Source: Terrihabitans soli (GTDB lineage: Bacteria > Pseudomonadota > Alphaproteobacteria > Rhizobiales > Methylopilaceae). From it: a stretch of DNA of 64,000 nt. Shown here in pieces: positions 1-9,617 of this stretch. Positions within the stretch are counted from its first letter, which is position 1; every line of letters starts with the position of its first letter. A model generated the notes under the pieces. It had not been told where the DNA came from. It ran no database searches and saw nothing but the letters and a program-made list of their open reading frames with translations. Position numbers and translations under genes: made by a program. The stretch is taken from NCBI RefSeq assembly GCF_014191545.1, contig NZ_AP023361.1, forward strand, positions 1,702,501-1,766,500, in the 5' to 3' direction.

Positions 1-1647
1 ACACTGATCGAACACTTCGCGGTCTTCGGTGATGTTCTTGCCGTATTTGCGGCGGATGCGCTCGGCCGAAAGCTGAATGGGTGTCAGCGGGTTCTTGATC
101 TCGTGCGCGATGCGGCGGGCAACGTCCGCCCAGGCCGAGGTGCGCTGCGCGGTGACGAGGTCCGTAATATCGTCAAGCGTGACGACATAGCCGTGTTCGG
201 GCGCCACCGATTGCTCGCGCGTGACGCGGACATTGACCGTCCGCTCGCGGCCGGCGCGGGTGAAGGTGACGGTACCTTGAACGCGATTGCGGCCGGTCGT
301 CGCCTCATCCATGAGCTCGACGAATTCCGGCGCGAGATCGGCGAGCGGCCGGTGCAGCATTTCTTCTTCGCTTGCGCCGAAAAGCTGGCTTGCGCTTCGG
401 TTGACGAGGGTAATGCGGCCGTCCCCGGTAAGACCGATCACTCCGGCGGTGACGCCCGACAGAACGGCTTCCGTAAAGCGGCGGCGTTCGTCGATCTGTT
501 CCGAGGCTTCGAGTAGCGCGTTGCGCTGCGTTCTGAGCTGCGCCGTCATGCGGTTGAAGGTCTCGGAAAGACCGCCGAGATCGCCCTCGCCTTTGCCGTG
601 CGGCACCTGAACATAAAGATTGCCGGCGGCGACCTGATCGGCTGCGCCGATAAGGCGGCTGATCGGCGAGACAAGACGGTTTGCGAAGGCAAGACCGATC
701 CAGATCGCGGCGAGAAGCAAGGTGAGGCCGATGACGAGATACATCAGGCCGAACGCCACCTGCACGCCGAAGCGGCGCCGGTCGAGCGCGATATATTCGG
801 CGGCCGCGGCTTCCGTCATGCGCAGATAATGGGTCGCGCGCGGATCGACGGCGCGCACCACAAACACCCACAGATCGTCATAGCCCTGCAGCTTGAACAC
901 CGCGCCGATCAGATTGGCGCTGTTCGGCGACAGGATCGCCGGCTCCTTGTCGGTCGCCTGGGTGAAGGCATTGGGCGGCGGCATCTGTACCGGACGGCCG
1001 CCATCATTGGCGGCACGCTCGACCACCGTCAGGTCGCGTTTGATGATGTAGGTCGCCTGCATGCCGCGGATGGTCGACTGGACGGTGACAAGATCGCGGA
1101 AGCGATCGCGCTCATTGTCGAAAAGCGGACGGGCGCGGTTGATATCGCTGGCCATGGCGAGCGTTTCGGCGCGGATGGTGCGAAACTGTTCTTCGAGATA
1201 GGCGCGCGAGACGACGAGCGCGTTGTCGACAATGGTGCGGGCGCGGGTCGAGAACCATTGGTCGAGGCCTCGGTCGAGCGTGATGACGGCCACGGCCGCC
1301 AGCAGCAGTGCCGGCGTCACCGCGATAATGCCGAAGAGAAGAATGACCTGCTTATGAAGGCCGGCGCCCGCCCGCTTGCGGTGACGGGCCAGGACCAGAA
1401 CGCGCGCCTGCCAGACAATGATGCCGAGCAAGAGCACGCCGAAGCCGACATTGATGCAAAGCGTGGTGACGACGACGGTATGGGTCGGCGAAAGCGGGGT
1501 CAGCCCGGCGAGGACCAGAAAGGTCGTTAGCGTCGACAGCAGGGCCAGAACGAGGATGACGAAGCCCACCCGGGACGGGCCGGGCGGCGCAACCGAAATC
1601 GGCTCCGGGGTCTGCGATCCTGCAGCGCTCAGCGTATCGATGGCCAC
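1..1647 (-). CDS. ntrY: NtrY-like membrane sensor histidine kinase (3' part outside window)
   Basis: Sensor kinase of the NtrY family, which normally phosphorylates the response regulator NtrX in nitrogen and redox control. About 549 residues are visible and the frame is still open at the window edge. Seen: two N-terminal membrane helices (about residues 27-50 and 57-80), further hydrophobic segments flanking an extracytoplasmic region, a HAMP-like linker, a PAS-like region, and the H box [19 protein letters not shown] with phospho-acceptor His at about residue 515. The ATP-binding domain lies beyond base 1. The start is a GTG at 1647; an in-frame TAA lies about 12 codons upstream and a GGGGACG ribosome site precedes it. 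It follows ntrC on the same strand with a gap of about 118 bases, the usual ntrBC-ntrYX order; ntrX is expected just outside. Confidence 0.93.
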   Translation of the reverse strand, partial: MAIDTLSAAGSQTPEPISVAPPGPSRVGFVILVLALLSTLTTFLVLAGLTPLSPTHTVVVTTLCINVGFGVLLLGIIVWQARVLVLARHRKRAGAGLHKQVILLFGIIAVTPALLLAAVAVITLDRGLDQWFSTRARTIVDNALVVSRAYLEEQFRTIRAETLAMASDINRARPLFDNERDRFRDLVTVQSTIRGMQATYIIKRDLTVVERAANDGGRPVQMPPPNAFTQATDKEPAILSPNSANLIGAVFKLQGYDDLWVFVVRAVDPRATHYLRMTEAAAAEYIALDRRRFGVQVAFGLMYLVIGLTLLLAAIWIGLAFANRLVSPISRLIGAADQVAAGNLYVQVPHGKGEGDLGGLSETFNRMTAQLRTQRNALLEASEQIDERRRFTEAVLSGVTAGVIGLTGDGRITLVNRSASQLFGASEEEMLHRPLADLAPEFVELMDEATTGRNRVQGTVTFTRAGRERTVNVRVTREQSVAPEHGYVVTLDDITDLVTAQRTSAWADVARRIAHEIKNPLTPIQLSAERIRRKYGKNITEDREVFDQC

Positions 1648-1765
1648 TTCGTCCCCGCCCTTGTGAGGGCCCCACTCTTAACGCGACTGATGCACGCGCG
1701 CGACAGTGTTGTTTGAATGTGACAGCTTCGGGGCGAATTGCGACTTTTACCGGGCGTCGGCGATT

Positions 1766-3211
1766 TTACCGGGCGTTCCGGATAACCCTCAGATCCAGAT
1801 CACGAATTTTCTTCCGGAGGGTGTTCCGGTTGAGCCCCAGCAACTCGGCCGCGCGGATCTGATTTCCACGGGTTGCTGCAAGGGCGGCCCCGAGAAGCGG
1901 CTGCTCGATCTCCCGGAGAATCCGGTGATAGAGCCCGGGAGGCGGCAGGGCCTCCCCATACTGGCCGAAATAATTCGACAGGAAGCGCTCGACCGCCGGA
2001 CCGATTTCGTCCGGCAGACCGCCCCGCTCCTCCTCACCGGAGATGACCGACGGCTCGGCAAGTTCGGTCTCGACGATATTGGCGGTGATGACGTCCTGCG
2101 GATAAAGCGCGGCCAGACGCCGGATCAGGTTTTCGAGCTCACGCACATTGCCCGGCCAGCGATAGCGCTTCATGCGGTCCAGCGCCGCCGCATCGATCTG
2201 CTTCTGCGGCAGGCCTTCGCGTTCGGCCAGAGCAAAGAAGTGACGGACGAGATCCGGCACGTCTTCGGCACGTTCGCGCAAAGGCGGCAGGCGGATCGGG
2301 ACAACGTTCAGGCGGAAGAACAGATCTTCGCGGAACAGACCCTGTTGAATCAGAATTTTGAGGTCCTTGTTCGTCGCGGCGACGATGCGGACATTGGTCT
2401 TGATCGGCGTGCGGCCGCCGACCGTTGTGTATTCGCCCTGCTGCAACACGCGCAGAAGCCGCGTCTGGGCTTCCATCGGCATATCGCCGATTTCGTCGAG
2501 AAAGAGCGTGCCGCCTTCGGCCTGTTCGAAACGGCCGGTCGAGCGCGCCTGCGCGCCGGTGAAGGCGCCCTTCTCATGGCCGAAGAGTTCGGACTCGATG
2601 AGATCGCGCGGGATCGCCGCCATATTGATCGCAACGAACGGGCCGGTGCGGCGCTTGCCGTAATCGTGCAGCGCGCGGGCGACGAGTTCCTTGCCGGTGC
2701 CGCTCTCGCCCGAGATCATGACGGTGAGATCCGTCTGCATCAGGCGCGCCAGCACGCGGTAGATGTCCTGCATCGCCGAAGAGCGGCCGACGAGCGGAAT
2801 GTTCTCGACCTCGTCATTGGCCGCGAGTTTTTCGGCTTGCGCTTTCGGCTCGGTCAGCGCGCGGCCGACGATCGCCAGCACTTCCTTCAGATCGAAGGGC
2901 TTCGGCAGATATTCGTAGGCGCCGCGTTCAGAGGCGCGGATCGCCGTCATGAACGTGTTCTGCGCGCTCATGACGATGATCGGCAGTTCCGGACGGAATT
3001 TCTTGATGCGCGGCAGAAGGTCGAAAGCGTTCTCGTCGGGCATCACGACGTCGGTGATGATGAGATCGCCCTCACCTTGCGTCACCCAGCGCCAGAGCGT
3101 CGCCGCATTGCCGGCGGTACGGACTTCATAACCCGCCCGCGAAAGAGCCTGATTGAGAACGGTGCGGATGGCCGCATCGTCATCGGCGACTAGAATGCTG
3201 CCGTTGGCCAT
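1766..3211 (-). CDS. ntrC: Nitrogen regulation response regulator NtrC (sigma-54 activator)
   Basis: Response regulator of the two-component nitrogen system; phosphorylated by NtrB, it activates sigma-54 promoters such as those of glutamine synthetase genes. Domains in order: receiver (about residues 1-125, acidic DDD at 10-12, phospho-acceptor Asp54 in ITDVVMPDE), AAA+ domain (Walker A GESGTGKE near 165, sigma-54 contact motif GAFTGA, arginine-rich second half), and a C-terminal Fis-type helix-turn-helix ([17 protein letters not shown]). About 481 residues, normal length. The ATG at 3211 overlaps the ntrB stop as TGATG, pointing to translational coupling. A GTG one codon upstream (3214) is also possible, but family members begin at the equivalent of the ATG. 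Confidence 0.97.
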   Translation of the reverse strand: MANGSILVADDDAAIRTVLNQALSRAGYEVRTAGNAATLWRWVTQGEGDLIITDVVMPDENAFDLLPRIKKFRPELPIIVMSAQNTFMTAIRASERGAYEYLPKPFDLKEVLAIVGRALTEPKAQAEKLAANDEVENIPLVGRSSAMQDIYRVLARLMQTDLTVMISGESGTGKELVARALHDYGKRRTGPFVAINMAAIPRDLIESELFGHEKGAFTGAQARSTGRFEQAEGGTLFLDEIGDMPMEAQTRLLRVLQQGEYTTVGGRTPIKTNVRIVAATNKDLKILIQQGLFREDLFFRLNVVPIRLPPLRERAEDVPDLVRHFFALAEREGLPQKQIDAAALDRMKRYRWPGNVRELENLIRRLAALYPQDVITANIVETELAEPSVISGEEERGGLPDEIGPAVERFLSNYFGQYGEALPPPGLYHRILREIEQPLLGAALAATRGNQIRAAELLGLNRNTLRKKIRDLDLRVIRNAR

Positions 3212-4350
3212 CACGCAAGATCTCCCGCATCGGCCGGCGCTTCACCGGCAAAGATCGGCATAAGAATTCGGAACGTCGTGTTTCGCGGCTGCGACTGGCA
3301 TTCGACGATGCCGCCATGATCGCCGACGATTTTCGCAACCAATGCAAGGCCGAGGCCAGAGCCCGTCGGCTTCGTCGTGACGAAGGGATCGAACAGGTGC
3401 GGCAGAAGATCGTCGGAGACCCCCGCCCCGTTATCGCGCACGCAGATTTCGAGCGGCAGCGAAACACGCGCCTGCGCACCGGGCACACTCAGGCGCACGC
3501 CCGGACGGAACGCCGTCGTGATCTGGATTTCGGCCTCAGGCGTTGCGCCGACGGCCTCGGCCGCATTCTTCACGAGATTGAGGAAGACCTGCACAAGCTG
3601 ATCGCGGTTCGCCAGAACCGGCGGCAGCGAGGGATCGTAATCCTCGACGATTTTGATATCGCGCGCAAAGCCCGACTGCGCGAGCCGCCGCACATGTTCG
3701 AGCACGACATGGATATTGACGGCTTCACGCTCGATCGGCCGCTCGTCGGAGAAAATCTCCATGCGATCGACGAGTTTCACGATGCGGTCGGTCTCGTCGC
3801 AAATAAGACGTGTCAGAGCACGGTCCTCGTCGGCGGCGGAGCTTTCGAGAAGCTGCGCCGCGCCGCGAATGCCCGACAGCGGGTTCTTGATTTCATGCGC
3901 CAGCATGGACGCAAGCGCGATGACCGAGCGCGCCGCGCCGCGATGCGTCAGCTGGCGGTTCATCTTGTCGGCGATCGTGCGCTCCTGGAGCATGACGACG
4001 AGATGGCCGGGGGTTTCGCTGTGCGGGGCGATATGGATGTCGACGACTCGCGAGGCGCCGATGCGCGGCGAGCCGAGATCGACGCGGTATTCGTTGACCG
4101 GCGCGCCGCGGCGGCGGACCTGATCGAGCTGCAGAAGGATCGGCGAGCCGAAGGGCACGATGTCGGCGAGCGGCAGGCGCCGCAGCAAGGTCGCGCTCAT
4201 GCGGAAGAAGGTTTCGGCCGCGGCATTGGCGCCGGTGATGCGGTCGCGGTCGTCGATCGAAAGGATCGGATGCGGGAGAGCGTTGATGACGCCTTCGGCA
4301 TCGGCGAAACCGATTGAACGGACGAAGTTTTCAGCAGTGAGAACGCTCAT
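3211..4350 (-). CDS. ntrB: Nitrogen regulation sensor kinase NtrB
   Basis: Cytoplasmic histidine kinase/phosphatase that receives nitrogen status from PII and sets the phosphorylation of NtrC. 379 residues, typical. Seen: no membrane segment; N-terminal PAS domain ([18 protein letters not shown], about residues 22-90); dimerisation and H box [20 protein letters not shown] near residue 155; ATPase N box NLVKNAAEA and G boxes [11 protein letters not shown] and [13 protein letters not shown]. The ATG at 4350 overlaps the dusB stop by four bases and its own stop overlaps ntrC, so dusB-ntrB-ntrC looks like one coupled operon, the classical nifR3-ntrBC order of alphaproteobacteria. Confidence 0.97.
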   Translation of the reverse strand: MSVLTAENFVRSIGFADAEGVINALPHPILSIDDRDRITGANAAAETFFRMSATLLRRLPLADIVPFGSPILLQLDQVRRRGAPVNEYRVDLGSPRIGASRVVDIHIAPHSETPGHLVVMLQERTIADKMNRQLTHRGAARSVIALASMLAHEIKNPLSGIRGAAQLLESSAADEDRALTRLICDETDRIVKLVDRMEIFSDERPIEREAVNIHVVLEHVRRLAQSGFARDIKIVEDYDPSLPPVLANRDQLVQVFLNLVKNAAEAVGATPEAEIQITTAFRPGVRLSVPGAQARVSLPLEICVRDNGAGVSDDLLPHLFDPFVTTKPTGSGLGLALVAKIVGDHGGIVECQSQPRNTTFRILMPIFAGEAPADAGDLA

Positions 4351-5378
4351 GCGGCAATCTTCCAGGCGAGTTTGTCGTAGGCGGCAGCAAGCTTCATCTG
4401 CGCGTCTTCCGGGGTCGAGGCCGTAAGTACGGCCGCCTTGACCAAGGGATCGGCGGTTATTCCGACGCTGCGCGCTGCTTCGTCGAGATACCAGCCGAGA
4501 TGCTTGCGGGCGTGGCGAAGCCCGGTCTCGCGGCCGTAAATGGTCAGAAGCCCGTCATAGTGTTCGCGGGCCAAAGCGTGCTGCTCGGCAAGGCTCGGGG
4601 CCGCGCGGCGCTCGCCGGTCATGAGGAAATGCGCGATCTGCCCGGGGAACCAGGGACGCCCCTGCGCGCCGCGGCCGACCATGACGGCGTCGGCGCCGGA
4701 CGCATCCAGCATCAAGGGCGCATCGTCGAGCGTGGTGAGATCGCCATTGGCGATGACGGGAATGGTAACGGCGTCCTTGACCGGGCGGATCGCTGCCCAA
4801 TCGGCGCGGCCGGTGAAAAACTGTTCGCGCGTGCGGCCATGGACGGTGACGACTTTGATGCCGGCGCTTTCGGCGCGACGCGCCAGCTGCGGCGCCACGA
4901 GCGATTTGTCGTCCCAGCCGAGACGCATTTTCAGCGTCACCGGGACCTCAACCGCGCCGACGGTCGCTTCGATCAGCGTCAGCGCATGATCGAGGTCCTT
5001 CATCAGCGCCGAGCCGGAATGACCGCCCGTCACTTTCTTCACCGGGCAGCCCATATTGATGTCGATGATGTCGGCGCCGGAGCCTTCCGCCACTTTGGCG
5101 GCCTCCGCCATCCATTTGGCTTCGCGGCCGGCAAGCTGGACGACATGGATATCCATGTCCTCGCCCTCGGCGCGCAGGCGTGCTTCCTGATCGCCGGTCG
5201 CCAATTCCTTGCACGCCACCATTTCGGACACGGCCAGACCCGCCCCGAGGCGGACGGCGATCCGGCGGAATACAATGTCGGTGACCCCCGACATGGGCGC
5301 GAGAACCACAGGGTTCGGGGCCGAATTTGGTCCAATGGTCAGCGCCGGCAACAGCCGGCCCTCGTTAACTATGACCAA
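4347..5378 (-). CDS. dusB: tRNA-dihydrouridine synthase DusB (NifR3-like)
   Basis: Flavin enzyme that reduces specific uridines to dihydrouridine in tRNA. 343 residues. The TIM-barrel half carries [10 protein letters not shown] near the N terminus, the [12 protein letters not shown] motif with the catalytic cysteine, and the FMN-binding stretches [17 protein letters not shown] and VIANGDL; the C-terminal helical part ([13 protein letters not shown]) is the tRNA-binding extension. It is the first gene of the dusB-ntrB-ntrC set, as in other Hyphomicrobiales, where it was historically called nifR3. The ATG at 5378 faces ispDF across a divergent spacer of about 120 bases. Confidence 0.96.
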   Translation of the reverse strand: MVIVNEGRLLPALTIGPNSAPNPVVLAPMSGVTDIVFRRIAVRLGAGLAVSEMVACKELATGDQEARLRAEGEDMDIHVVQLAGREAKWMAEAAKVAEGSGADIIDINMGCPVKKVTGGHSGSALMKDLDHALTLIEATVGAVEVPVTLKMRLGWDDKSLVAPQLARRAESAGIKVVTVHGRTREQFFTGRADWAAIRPVKDAVTIPVIANGDLTTLDDAPLMLDASGADAVMVGRGAQGRPWFPGQIAHFLMTGERRAAPSLAEQHALAREHYDGLLTIYGRETGLRHARKHLGWYLDEAARSVGITADPLVKAAVLTASTPEDAQMKLAAAYDKLAWKIAA

Positions 5379-5502
5379 GATTTAGGCACTCCCCAATCTG
5401 CCCATTACCTAAGCAGATGAGGTTTGGCCGGGCAAGTCCCCAAACGTGGGGGAGACATGTTGGCGCGGCTCGTCTAGAAGGCAGGCCACTCCGGAGAATG
5501 CC

Positions 5503-6678
5503 TTGTCCACAATCGCTGTCATCGTCGTCGCCGCCGGCCGGGGAACCCGTGCCGGGGGAACGCCGGGCAGTCCCGCCAAGCAATATCGCACCATTGGCGG
5601 CCGCCCCGTTCTGGCCCGATCGCTCGAAGCTTTCAGCTCCCATCCCCGCGTTTCGGCCATTGTGACGGTAATCCATCCGGACGACCGCGACCTCTACGCG
5701 CTTTCAAGCGAGGGGCTCGGCAAGCTGGTCGACCCCGTCACCGGCGGCGCCACGCGCCAGGAAAGCGTCCGCAAGGGCCTTGCGGCTCTCGAAGCCTCAA
5801 AGCCCGAGATCGTCCTGATCCACGACGCCGCCCGGCCTTTCGTGCCGGCCGATGTCATCGACCGCGCCATCGAAGCGGCGAAGAAGACCGGCGCCGCGGT
5901 TCCGGTCCTACCCGTCTCCGACACGATTGCGGTCTGCGAGGGCGACAGCCGCGGCGAGACGCTCGATCGTGCAAAATTGCGCAGCGTGCAGACGCCGCAG
6001 AGCTTCCGCTATGCCGACATCACCGCCGCGCACAAAAAAGCGGCCGAGGAAGGCCGTGAGGACTTCACCGATGACGGCGCGGTCGCCTCGCATATCGGCC
6101 TGACCGTTTCGGTCTTTGCCGGCGATCCCGCGAACACCAAACTGACGACGCCCGAAGACTTCACCCGCGCCGAGGAACGCATGCTCGCCAATCTGCCCGA
6201 TATTCGCACCGGCACCGGTTTTGACGTGCACGAATTTGTGCCCGGCGATCATGTGACGCTCGGCGGGGTGAAAATCCCGCACGACAAGAAACTCAGCGGC
6301 CATTCGGATGCGGATGTCGTTCTGCATGCGCTGTGCGATGCAATCTTCGGCGCGCTCGGTGACGGCGATATCGGTTCGCATTTCCCGCCGTCCGACATGC
6401 AGTGGAAGGGCGCCGAGAGCTCGAAATTCCTCGCCTTCGCCCGCGACCGCGTGAAGGCGCGCGGCGGCATGATCGCCAATGTCGATATTTCGGTGATGAG
6501 CGAAGCGCCGAAGATCGGCCCGCATCGCGAGGCCATGCAGAAGAAGATCGGCGAAGTGCTCGGCATCGCGCCGGACCGCGTCGGCATCAAGGCGACGACC
6601 ATGGAAGGTCTTGGCTTTGTCGGCCGCCGCGAAGGCCTGTGCGCTATTGCGACGGCCACGATCCGTTTACCGCTCTGA
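5503..6678 (+). CDS. ispDF: Bifunctional IspD/IspF enzyme of the MEP isoprenoid pathway
   Basis: Carries two non-consecutive steps of the methylerythritol phosphate pathway: CTP-dependent formation of CDP-methylerythritol (IspD) and cyclisation to ME-cyclodiphosphate (IspF). N-terminal IspD motifs: VVAAGRGTRAG, KQY and IHDAARPFV; C-terminal IspF begins near residue 235 with GTGFDVHEF and the metal-binding GHSDADVVLHALCDAI. I chose the TTG at 5503, with GGAG at 5493-5496, giving 391 residues; an in-frame ATG at 5446 would add 19 residues that do not look like IspD. The fusion is common in alphaproteobacteria. Divergent from dusB and followed 28 bases later by pncC. Confidence 0.95.
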   Translation: MSTIAVIVVAAGRGTRAGGTPGSPAKQYRTIGGRPVLARSLEAFSSHPRVSAIVTVIHPDDRDLYALSSEGLGKLVDPVTGGATRQESVRKGLAALEASKPEIVLIHDAARPFVPADVIDRAIEAAKKTGAAVPVLPVSDTIAVCEGDSRGETLDRAKLRSVQTPQSFRYADITAAHKKAAEEGREDFTDDGAVASHIGLTVSVFAGDPANTKLTTPEDFTRAEERMLANLPDIRTGTGFDVHEFVPGDHVTLGGVKIPHDKKLSGHSDADVVLHALCDAIFGALGDGDIGSHFPPSDMQWKGAESSKFLAFARDRVKARGGMIANVDISVMSEAPKIGPHREAMQKKIGEVLGIAPDRVGIKATTMEGLGFVGRREGLCAIATATIRLPL

Positions 6679-6706
6679 CGCGTTATCCTCGGTTCGGGGA
6701 GTTCGC

Positions 6707-7234
6707 ATGCACGACGCACAAAATCTGGAGTTCTCGCGCATCGACAAGGCGCTGATTATCGCTGCCTGGGATCTGCTCGATCTCTGCAAGGCGAAGGGCC
6801 TGACCATCGTCACCGCCGAGAGCTGTACGGGCGGGCTTGTGGCTGCCGCCCTCACCGATGCGCCGGGCGCATCCAAGGTCGTCGATGGCGGCTTCGTTAC
6901 CTATTCCAACGAGGCCAAACAGGCCTGCCTGAAGGTTCCGAAAGAGCTTCTCGACCGGCACGGCGCGGTGAGCGAGCCCGTCGCGCGCGCCATGGCCGAA
7001 GGGGCGCTCGCCGCCTCCCCCGCCGATCTTGCGGTGTCGATCACCGGCATTGCCGGGCCCGAAGGAGGCACGGCTGAAAAACCCGTCGGCCTCGTGCATT
7101 TCGCTGCCGCGCGGCGCGGCGGGCCGACCATCCACCGCGAAAAACGCTTCGGCGATACTGGCCGCGGTCAGGTGCGCCGCGACGCGGCTATGGAAGCAAT
7201 CGCGCTTCTCACCGAAATTGCCAAACTCCGCTAG
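6707..7234 (+). CDS. pncC: CinA C-terminal family nicotinamide-nucleotide amidase (PncC)
   Basis: Single-domain CinA-C protein of 175 residues. This family deamidates nicotinamide mononucleotide to nicotinate mononucleotide for NAD recycling. Characteristic motifs: TIVTAESCTGGLVAAALTD with the catalytic Ser-Cys region, FVTYSNEAK, AVSEPVARAMAEGAL and SITGIAGPEGGTAEKPVGLVH. The N-terminal molybdopterin-like domain of full CinA is absent, as in many proteobacteria. The ATG at 6707 is preceded by GGGGAG at 6696-6701; longer in-frame starts would overlap the end of ispDF. Probably co-transcribed with ispDF; convergent with the following gene, 12 bases away. Confidence 0.93.
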   Translation: MHDAQNLEFSRIDKALIIAAWDLLDLCKAKGLTIVTAESCTGGLVAAALTDAPGASKVVDGGFVTYSNEAKQACLKVPKELLDRHGAVSEPVARAMAEGALAASPADLAVSITGIAGPEGGTAEKPVGLVHFAAARRGGPTIHREKRFGDTGRGQVRRDAAMEAIALLTEIAKLR

Positions 7235-7246
7235 CCGGCGCGCGCG

Positions 7247-9514
7247 TCAGTAACCGAGTTTTTTGAGCTGGCGGCGGAAGGCTCCGAAAATATCGGAGTA
7301 ATCGTCCGTCCAGGCTCTGTGCTCTTTCTGCTCAGGATCGACTGCCATTTTCGTCCAGCCTTCGAGCGAGGGCAGCGCGCCGAGCGCCTGTTCGTAGCGC
7401 GCCAGGGCAACGACCTGCGAGGTGGCGAGCAGACGCGGCCCGTAATCGGGTTTTGCGTCTTCCATCTTCGACCAGGCAACCAGATCGAGATCGCGCGCCA
7501 GCGCGCCGACTTCCGGCAGAAGATCGAGATGGCGGTTCGAAATGTGCAGCACGAGAACGCCGTTCGGCGCGAGATGATCGAAATAGAGCTGCAGCGCTTC
7601 CTTGGTCAGAAGATGGATCGGGATCGCATCCGATGAGAAGGCGTCGATCAGCAGAAGCTCGTATTTTTCCTTGGCTTCGGCGAGCGTGATGCGCGCATCG
7701 CCAAGACGGATTTCGGCATCTGGCGCGCAGGCCGGCAGGAATTTGAATTTGCCGCTGTCGCGCGCAATGTCGATGATCTGCTGATCGATTTCGTAGAAGT
7801 GCCAAGTCTCGCCCTGTTCCTTGTAGCAGGCGAGCGATCCTGTTCCGAGACCGACAATGCCGACCGGCGACAGGCGCACGCTGTGTCCCGCCTCGCGCGC
7901 GGCGCGGATGACCTCCGCCATCGGCGACTGCGTGTGGTAATAGGTCAGCGGTTCTGGCCAGCCGGCACGCGGTTTGCCGTTTTCGATCTGCGCCGCGCCG
8001 TGCAGCGTCGTGCCGTTGAACAGGACGCGGAAAATCCCCGAGGCATAATCCTGAATCTTGTGCACGCCGAAGAAGCTGCGGGTCAGTTCGATCGTGCCCG
8101 ATTTCGGCGCAACGATGCCGCCCACCAGCATGGTGAAAGCCAGCAGCGCGACGGTAACAAGCCGCCACATGCGGCTGATGAGAAGAATGACGGCAACCAG
8201 CGTAAAGACCGCGATTTTGAAAATATTGTCCTGATCGAGGTTCAGGGTTTTGCCTGTCGTCCAGGCAAAGATCGAGATGATGAGGCCGGCGGCTAAAATC
8301 GTCAGCGCAGCCTTGATCTCTTCTTTGTCCAGCCGTTCGGGCCGCACGAGGACGAGCAAAGTCGCGACCAGAAGGATCGGATATTCAAGAATGGTCGGGA
8401 AGATATAGGGCGCAGCCAATCCGGTGAACGCGCCGCCTAGGACACCGCCGAGCGACATCCAGAGATAGAATTCGGTCAGCCGGTCCGCCGGCGGGCGCAG
8501 CGCGTACAGACGCGAATGCGCGGCCATCACCGCGACGAAGAAGGTCACGAGATGAAGGCCGATCAGCCAGAGCGTCGGCAGAATGCCGCGGATCAGGTAA
8601 TCCGTCGCAACAAAGATGAGCAACGCCGGAAGAAGGATCGCGAGCAGGTAATAAGGAATGACCGGGCGTTCGCGGAACACCAGCACAAAGGTCAGAAGGA
8701 AGATCGCAAGCGGAATGACCCAGAGGAACGGCGCGGCGGCAACGTCGGTCGAAATATGCGCGGTGACGGCGACGAGCAGCGCGGTCGGAACGAAAGCAAG
8801 AAAGATCCAGACGAGGCGCCGTATCGGCGTGATCGGAGGCGAGACCGCCCGCACCGGCTCCACATTGATCGCGCCGCGATTGGCGTAAAGACCCAAAGCT
8901 GCGATCGACAGAAGGAGCACGACATAACCGGCGGACCAGTAATGCGTCTGCTCCGTCAGCGTCAGCGCCGGCTCGATGATAAAGGGATAACCGAGCAGCG
9001 CGATGAAGCTGCCGAGATTGGATGCGCCGTAGAGAAAGTACGGATCCTCGCCGCCGGGCGCTCCGGTACGCGCAAACCAGGCCTGCAGCAGCGGCGCATT
9101 GGCCGACAGCGCAAAAAACGGCACGCCGATCGACACGCCGAATAGGCCGAGGAGATAGAATATCTGGCCCTCGGCCGGCGGGCGTCCCCAGCCCGCAGCA
9201 AGCGCCAGCGGCAGAAACAGCGCGCCGAGCAGGAGCACGGCGATGTGAACGCAGGCGCCGGCTTTGGGGCCCACATAACGGATCAGAAGATGGGCATAGG
9301 CATAGCCTGCGAGCAGAACGCCCTGGAAGAAGACCAGTGCCACCGACCAGACGCCCGGCGCCCCGCCGAGCCGCGGCAGCACCATTTTAGCGAACATGGG
9401 CTGGACGGCGAACAAGAGGGTCGCGGATAAAAATAAAGCCGCCCCAAAGGCATAAAGTGCGGCGCGGCCTGCCCCCACCGCCGTCCGGGAAGACGGCGCG
9501 CTCTTCAAGACCAT
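7247..9514 (-). CDS. Fused MFS-type membrane / spermidine-synthase-like protein
   Basis: 755 residues. The first about 470 residues form a polytopic membrane region of roughly a dozen hydrophobic helices, beginning with ALYAFGAALFLSATLLFAVQ and including FFQGVLLAGYAYAHLLIRY. The rest is a Rossmann-fold methyltransferase-like domain of the spermidine synthase superfamily: GIVGLGTGSLACY near residue 550, an acidic end of the next strand (FYEID), LGDARITL, and LLIDAFSSDAIPIHLLT. The last motif replaces the aminopropyltransferase signature (D-x-T-D-P-x-G-P-A), so true polyamine synthesis is doubtful. Such fusions are widespread and functionally unassigned. Upstream lie two perfect hairpins (9527-9589) separating it from the RatA-like gene. 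Confidence 0.85.
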   Translation of the reverse strand: MVLKSAPSSRTAVGAGRAALYAFGAALFLSATLLFAVQPMFAKMVLPRLGGAPGVWSVALVFFQGVLLAGYAYAHLLIRYVGPKAGACVHIAVLLLGALFLPLALAAGWGRPPAEGQIFYLLGLFGVSIGVPFFALSANAPLLQAWFARTGAPGGEDPYFLYGASNLGSFIALLGYPFIIEPALTLTEQTHYWSAGYVVLLLSIAALGLYANRGAINVEPVRAVSPPITPIRRLVWIFLAFVPTALLVAVTAHISTDVAAAPFLWVIPLAIFLLTFVLVFRERPVIPYYLLAILLPALLIFVATDYLIRGILPTLWLIGLHLVTFFVAVMAAHSRLYALRPPADRLTEFYLWMSLGGVLGGAFTGLAAPYIFPTILEYPILLVATLLVLVRPERLDKEEIKAALTILAAGLIISIFAWTTGKTLNLDQDNIFKIAVFTLVAVILLISRMWRLVTVALLAFTMLVGGIVAPKSGTIELTRSFFGVHKIQDYASGIFRVLFNGTTLHGAAQIENGKPRAGWPEPLTYYHTQSPMAEVIRAAREAGHSVRLSPVGIVGLGTGSLACYKEQGETWHFYEIDQQIIDIARDSGKFKFLPACAPDAEIRLGDARITLAEAKEKYELLLIDAFSSDAIPIHLLTKEALQLYFDHLAPNGVLVLHISNRHLDLLPEVGALARDLDLVAWSKMEDAKPDYGPRLLATSQVVALARYEQALGALPSLEGWTKMAVDPEQKEHRAWTDDYSDIFGAFRRQLKKLGY

Positions 9515-9526
9515 AACCCCTCCCTA

Positions 9527-9550
9527 GCAACTCGGATGTTTCCGAGTTGC
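9527..9550. repeat. Perfect hairpin 1 of a tandem pair
   Basis: Inverted repeat with 10-base arms (9527-9536 and 9541-9550) and a TGTT loop, with no mismatch. It lies in the short gap between the end of the RatA/COQ10-like gene (9618) and the start of the membrane fusion gene (9514), 13 bases from a second perfect hairpin. No T run follows on the minus strand, so it is not a typical intrinsic terminator. It could stop or stabilise the upstream transcript, or be part of a dispersed palindromic repeat. Confidence 0.7.
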
Positions 9551-9563
9551 GCTCTGTTTATTG

Positions 9564-9589
9564 GCGAAGTCGGGAACACCCGACTTCGC
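9564..9589. repeat. Perfect hairpin 2 of a tandem pair
   Basis: Inverted repeat with 11-base arms (9564-9574 and 9579-9589) and an AACA loop, no mismatch. Its arms resemble those of the neighbouring hairpin at 9527-9550 (GCAACTCGG against GCGAAGTCGGG), so the two may be related copies. On the minus strand, transcription from the lipA-ratA side would meet this hairpin first. Confidence 0.7.
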
Positions 9590-9617
9590 ATGGAAGCAGC
9601 GGACTTGGCGCCGCCTC

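Noticed and set aside
1706-3193. 495-residue plus-strand frame opposite ntrC
   Set aside because: Antisense of a well-conserved NtrC; low-complexity composition and no recognisable motif.
5446-5502. Upstream ATG as start of ispDF
   Set aside because: The 19 added residues show no IspD similarity, while TTG 5503 has a well-placed GGAG.
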